A stretch of DNA of 64,000 nucleotides from assembly GCF_000518985.1 (NCBI RefSeq), contig NZ_JAEQ01000008.1:1-64000 (forward strand), given 5' to 3'. This DNA comes from Chelativorans sp. J32. GTDB lineage: Bacteria; Pseudomonadota; Alphaproteobacteria; Rhizobiales; Rhizobiaceae. The position numbers were made by a program, and so were the translations under genes. The notes under the pieces are model-generated. The model was not told the DNA's origin. It searched no databases and saw nothing but the letters and a program-made list of their open reading frames with translations. Of the stretch, positions 62,093-64,000 are shown one piece after another; the first letter of the stretch is position 1; each line of letters starts with the position of its first letter.

Positions 62093-62445
62093 CTAGTGAT
62101 CACCTCAACTGCAGTTACACTGCGGTGCAGCAAAACCGACTTCACACATCTTTACTAGCCTGGTTGTAGAATAATGAGGATCGTTCATTCGCAACCTAAG
62201 GTCGTTATGTACGTGGAAACAATAAAGCCTCAACTTTTGTGGCAAAGAGAAGACAATAAGATCTTGTATCAATCACTTTATTCGACCGCTGTTCACATAA
62301 ATTTCGAGAATGAGGTCGATCATTTTCCTGGAATTGAGGTTTTGCAGGTTGCTCCCGCGGCGGCCCGGTGCCATCCTATATTGCATTGCAGCATACGGAA
62401 GTCGCTTCCTGATTGGTATACCCTACAGAAAGATGAGGTCCCGAT
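62093..62445. other. AT-rich divergent promoter region between glycosyltransferase genes and exoK
   Basis: 353 bases, noticeably AT-rich between about 62150 and 62340. One plus-strand open frame (62174-62497) has no SD and no protein-like pattern. The region probably contains promoters of both directions and possible MucR/H-NS-like regulator binding. GAGG lies 7 bases before the exoK ATG. Confidence 0.5.
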
Positions 62446-63210
62446 ATGGCAGAAAATTGTTTCCCGCGAATCTCGACGCTTGTCGCAACTCTCCTGATCG
62501 GGGGGACATGGCCGGCCTTCTCGCAGACGACGGGAACCTCTTTTTTTGATGATTTCGACAATTTCGACCGGTCACGCTGGTACGTGTCCGATGGCTGGGC
62601 CAATGGCGAGTGGCAGAACTGCACCTGGTCGAAAGGCCAGGTGAGCGTTGCCAATGGCATCGTCACGCTCGGATACGAGAAGAAGCCCTACAACAATCGG
62701 GAATATTCATGTGCGGAGATCCAGACGACCGCCCGTTTTGGATACGGTGTCTATGAAGCCCGGATGAAGACGGACGAGGGTTCGGGCATCAACGCCGCCT
62801 TCTTCAGCTATACGAACTCGCCCCATGACGAGATCGATTTCGAGGTGCTGACGAAGGACACTTCCAAGGTGAGCCTCAACACCTATGTTTCCGGCAAGCC
62901 GCACAACGGGGCGACTGTGGAGGTGCCGTCAGGCACGACGCAATTCAACCATTATGCCTTCGTATGGGAGCAGGGTCGACTGCGCTGGTATATCAACGGC
63001 AAGCTCGTCCACGAGGCAACCGGGGCGAATCTGCCGACCAATCCGCAGAAGATTTTTTTCAGCCATTGGGGGAGCGGCACCTTCACGGATTGGATGGGAG
63101 CCTTTGCAGACCCGGGCCGAAAGCTGAAAATGGAAGTGGACTGGGTGGCCTATACGGCTCCGGGCGATGCGTGCCAGTTTCCGGAATCGGTGGCCTGCAA
63201 TCTGAACTAG
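62446..63210 (+). CDS. exoK: Secreted endo-1,3-1,4-beta-glycanase, GH16 (ExoK-like)
   Basis: 254 residues with signal peptide (LVATLLIGGTWPAFSQ). GH16 jelly-roll: FFDDFDNFDRSRWYVSDGWANGEW, CAEIQTTARFGYGVYEARMKTDEGSGINAAFF and the catalytic EIDFE in HDEIDFEVLT. The regular ExDxE form is that of lichenases and ExoK, unlike the ExDxxE of laminarinases. It trims nascent exopolysaccharide, giving lower-molecular-weight forms, as ExoK does for succinoglycan. Confidence 0.93.
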   Translation: MAENCFPRISTLVATLLIGGTWPAFSQTTGTSFFDDFDNFDRSRWYVSDGWANGEWQNCTWSKGQVSVANGIVTLGYEKKPYNNREYSCAEIQTTARFGYGVYEARMKTDEGSGINAAFFSYTNSPHDEIDFEVLTKDTSKVSLNTYVSGKPHNGATVEVPSGTTQFNHYAFVWEQGRLRWYINGKLVHEATGANLPTNPQKIFFSHWGSGTFTDWMGAFADPGRKLKMEVDWVAYTAPGDACQFPESVACNLN

Positions 63211-63261
63211 GAATTCTGCCGCGTACCCTTTGCCGGATGCGGCTCTAGATTGAGGTAAAGC

Positions 63262-64000
63262 GTGCTCGCCGAAGGTGAGAAGCACCAGCAAGAAGACGGC
63301 GCATTCAGCCATATGCGTTCCGGGCGGGCGCAGGCCGCAGTGCGCGGCGCGCTGTGGGCCGGACTGAACAGCTTTGCGCCAGCCGTGGTGGCGGCCGGCG
63401 TTTTCACGGTCACGTCACGGTATCTCACGCCCGCCGAATATGGCCTTGTGATGCTCGCCGCCAGCATTTCGTTCTTTGCTTCCGCGATCGCTCCGGCGGG
63501 CTTTGGCGAGGCGCTGATTCAGCGCCGCGATGTCACCAAGAAGCATGTAGATGCGGTGTTCTGGCTCTGCGTCGGCAGCGCGCTTCTGATTTATGGCGGC
63601 CTTTTGCTGCTTACGCCGCTGCTGGCAAAGTTCCTCGGGCAAGCAGGCCTGCTGACGCTTCTTCCGGCGGTGGGTTTGCGCGTTGTCTTCGACCAGGCGG
63701 CGATCGTTCCCAGTTCGCTTCTGGCGCGGTCCATGTCGTTCGACAAGATCGCCCTGCGCACAACCATCGCTTCCCTGGTGGCTGCGGCGGTCTGTGTTCC
63801 GCTTCTGCTCATGGGGTACGGGGCTTGGGCCCTGGCGCTTTCCTTTGTTGCGGGCTCGATCGCCACCTTCTCCGCCGCGTTCCTCTCCGTCGCCTGGAAG
63901 CCGGGATTGAATTTCAGCCTCAACTCGTTGCGTGAGGTGGCCCGCTACGGCGTGTTCGCCTCGGGCAACCGCACGATCCAGCTCCTCAATTCAGATCAAC
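63262..64000 (+). CDS. Polysaccharide flippase/translocase (Wzx/ExoT-like), cut by window edge
   Basis: First 246 codons of a Wzx-type oligosaccharide translocase. The GTG at 63262 has GAGG 6 bases upstream; the ATG at 63313 is an alternative. Hydrophobic helices alternate with basic loops: RGALWAGLNSFAPAVVAAGVFTVTSRYLTPAEYGLVML, GFGEALIQRRDVTKKHVDAVFW and PSSLLARSMSFDKIALRTTIASLVAA are typical of the ExoT/Wzx polysaccharide-transport family. It would flip lipid-linked repeat units across the inner membrane. The C-terminal part lies beyond 64000. Confidence 0.88.
   Translation, partial: MLAEGEKHQQEDGAFSHMRSGRAQAAVRGALWAGLNSFAPAVVAAGVFTVTSRYLTPAEYGLVMLAASISFFASAIAPAGFGEALIQRRDVTKKHVDAVFWLCVGSALLIYGGLLLLTPLLAKFLGQAGLLTLLPAVGLRVVFDQAAIVPSSLLARSMSFDKIALRTTIASLVAAAVCVPLLLMGYGAWALALSFVAGSIATFSAAFLSVAWKPGLNFSLNSLREVARYGVFASGNRTIQLLNSDQ

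Noticed and set aside
62174-62497. 107-codon open frame upstream of and overlapping exoK
   Set aside because: No SD, no recognisable pattern, and it overlaps the exoK signal-peptide region out of frame; the sequence looks like AT-rich promoter DNA.

Overview
The window looks like a chromosome segment of a GC-rich alphaproteobacterium of the order Hyphomicrobiales (Rhizobium/Mesorhizobium/Phyllobacteriaceae-like). The evidence is gene content: a Pha/Mrp antiporter operon, carboxynorspermidine synthesis genes, an imelysin/di-haem iron locus, a rhizobial-type RES/Xre toxin-antitoxin pair and an ExoK-like glycanase beside exopolysaccharide genes. I saw no tRNA, rRNA, CRISPR array, transposase or integrase.

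Layout. 1-1.1 kb (minus): 5' part of a giant BapA-type Ig-repeat adhesin. 1.7-11.1 kb (plus): one tightly packed operon, mrpA-B-C-D-E-F-G followed by a histidine kinase and an NtrC-class sigma-54 activator. A consensus-perfect -24/-12 promoter lies just upstream of mrpA, and I consider this arrangement the most interesting in the window. 11.2-19 kb: an AraC/GyrI regulator and a very long type V autotransporter interrupted by one apparent missing base. 19-22.4 kb: a VOC protein, a membrane-anchored unknown and a BetT-type choline transporter. 22.9-26 kb: a sulfonate-type ABC transporter with an OsmC protein. 26-29 kb: a divergent TetR/RibD-DHFR pair with a palindromic operator, and an MHS-type symporter. 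29-38 kb: a PAS-GGDEF-EAL protein, a methyltransferase, a dipeptidase, a molybdopterin oxidoreductase with its reductase, a GH25 lipoprotein and the TIGR02588/TIGR02587 pair. 38-42.4 kb: an M14-like peptidase convergent with nspC and carboxynorspermidine dehydrogenase. 42.6-48.1 kb: an amino-sugar operon (GntR, nanE, ROK kinase, ABC transporter). 48.2-51.3 kb: toxin-antitoxin, Hsp20, a small unknown, an RNA ligase-like protein. 51.3-56.3 kb: the four-gene imelysin/di-haem locus. 56.5-59.4 kb: GAF, esterase-like lipoprotein, Nudix and an AT-rich orphan. 59.5-64 kb: exopolysaccharide genes (two glycosyltransferases, exoK, a flippase cut by the window edge).

Working model (inference): the mrp operon encodes its own sensor and sigma-54 activator, so Na+(K+)/H+ antiport would be induced through RpoN by a dedicated two-component system. 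MrpG carries a UspA-like cytoplasmic extension that could serve as an extra sensor or regulatory module. With BetT, this region gives an ionic/osmotic stress theme. The adhesin, autotransporter, c-di-GMP enzyme and exopolysaccharide genes form a second, surface/biofilm theme.
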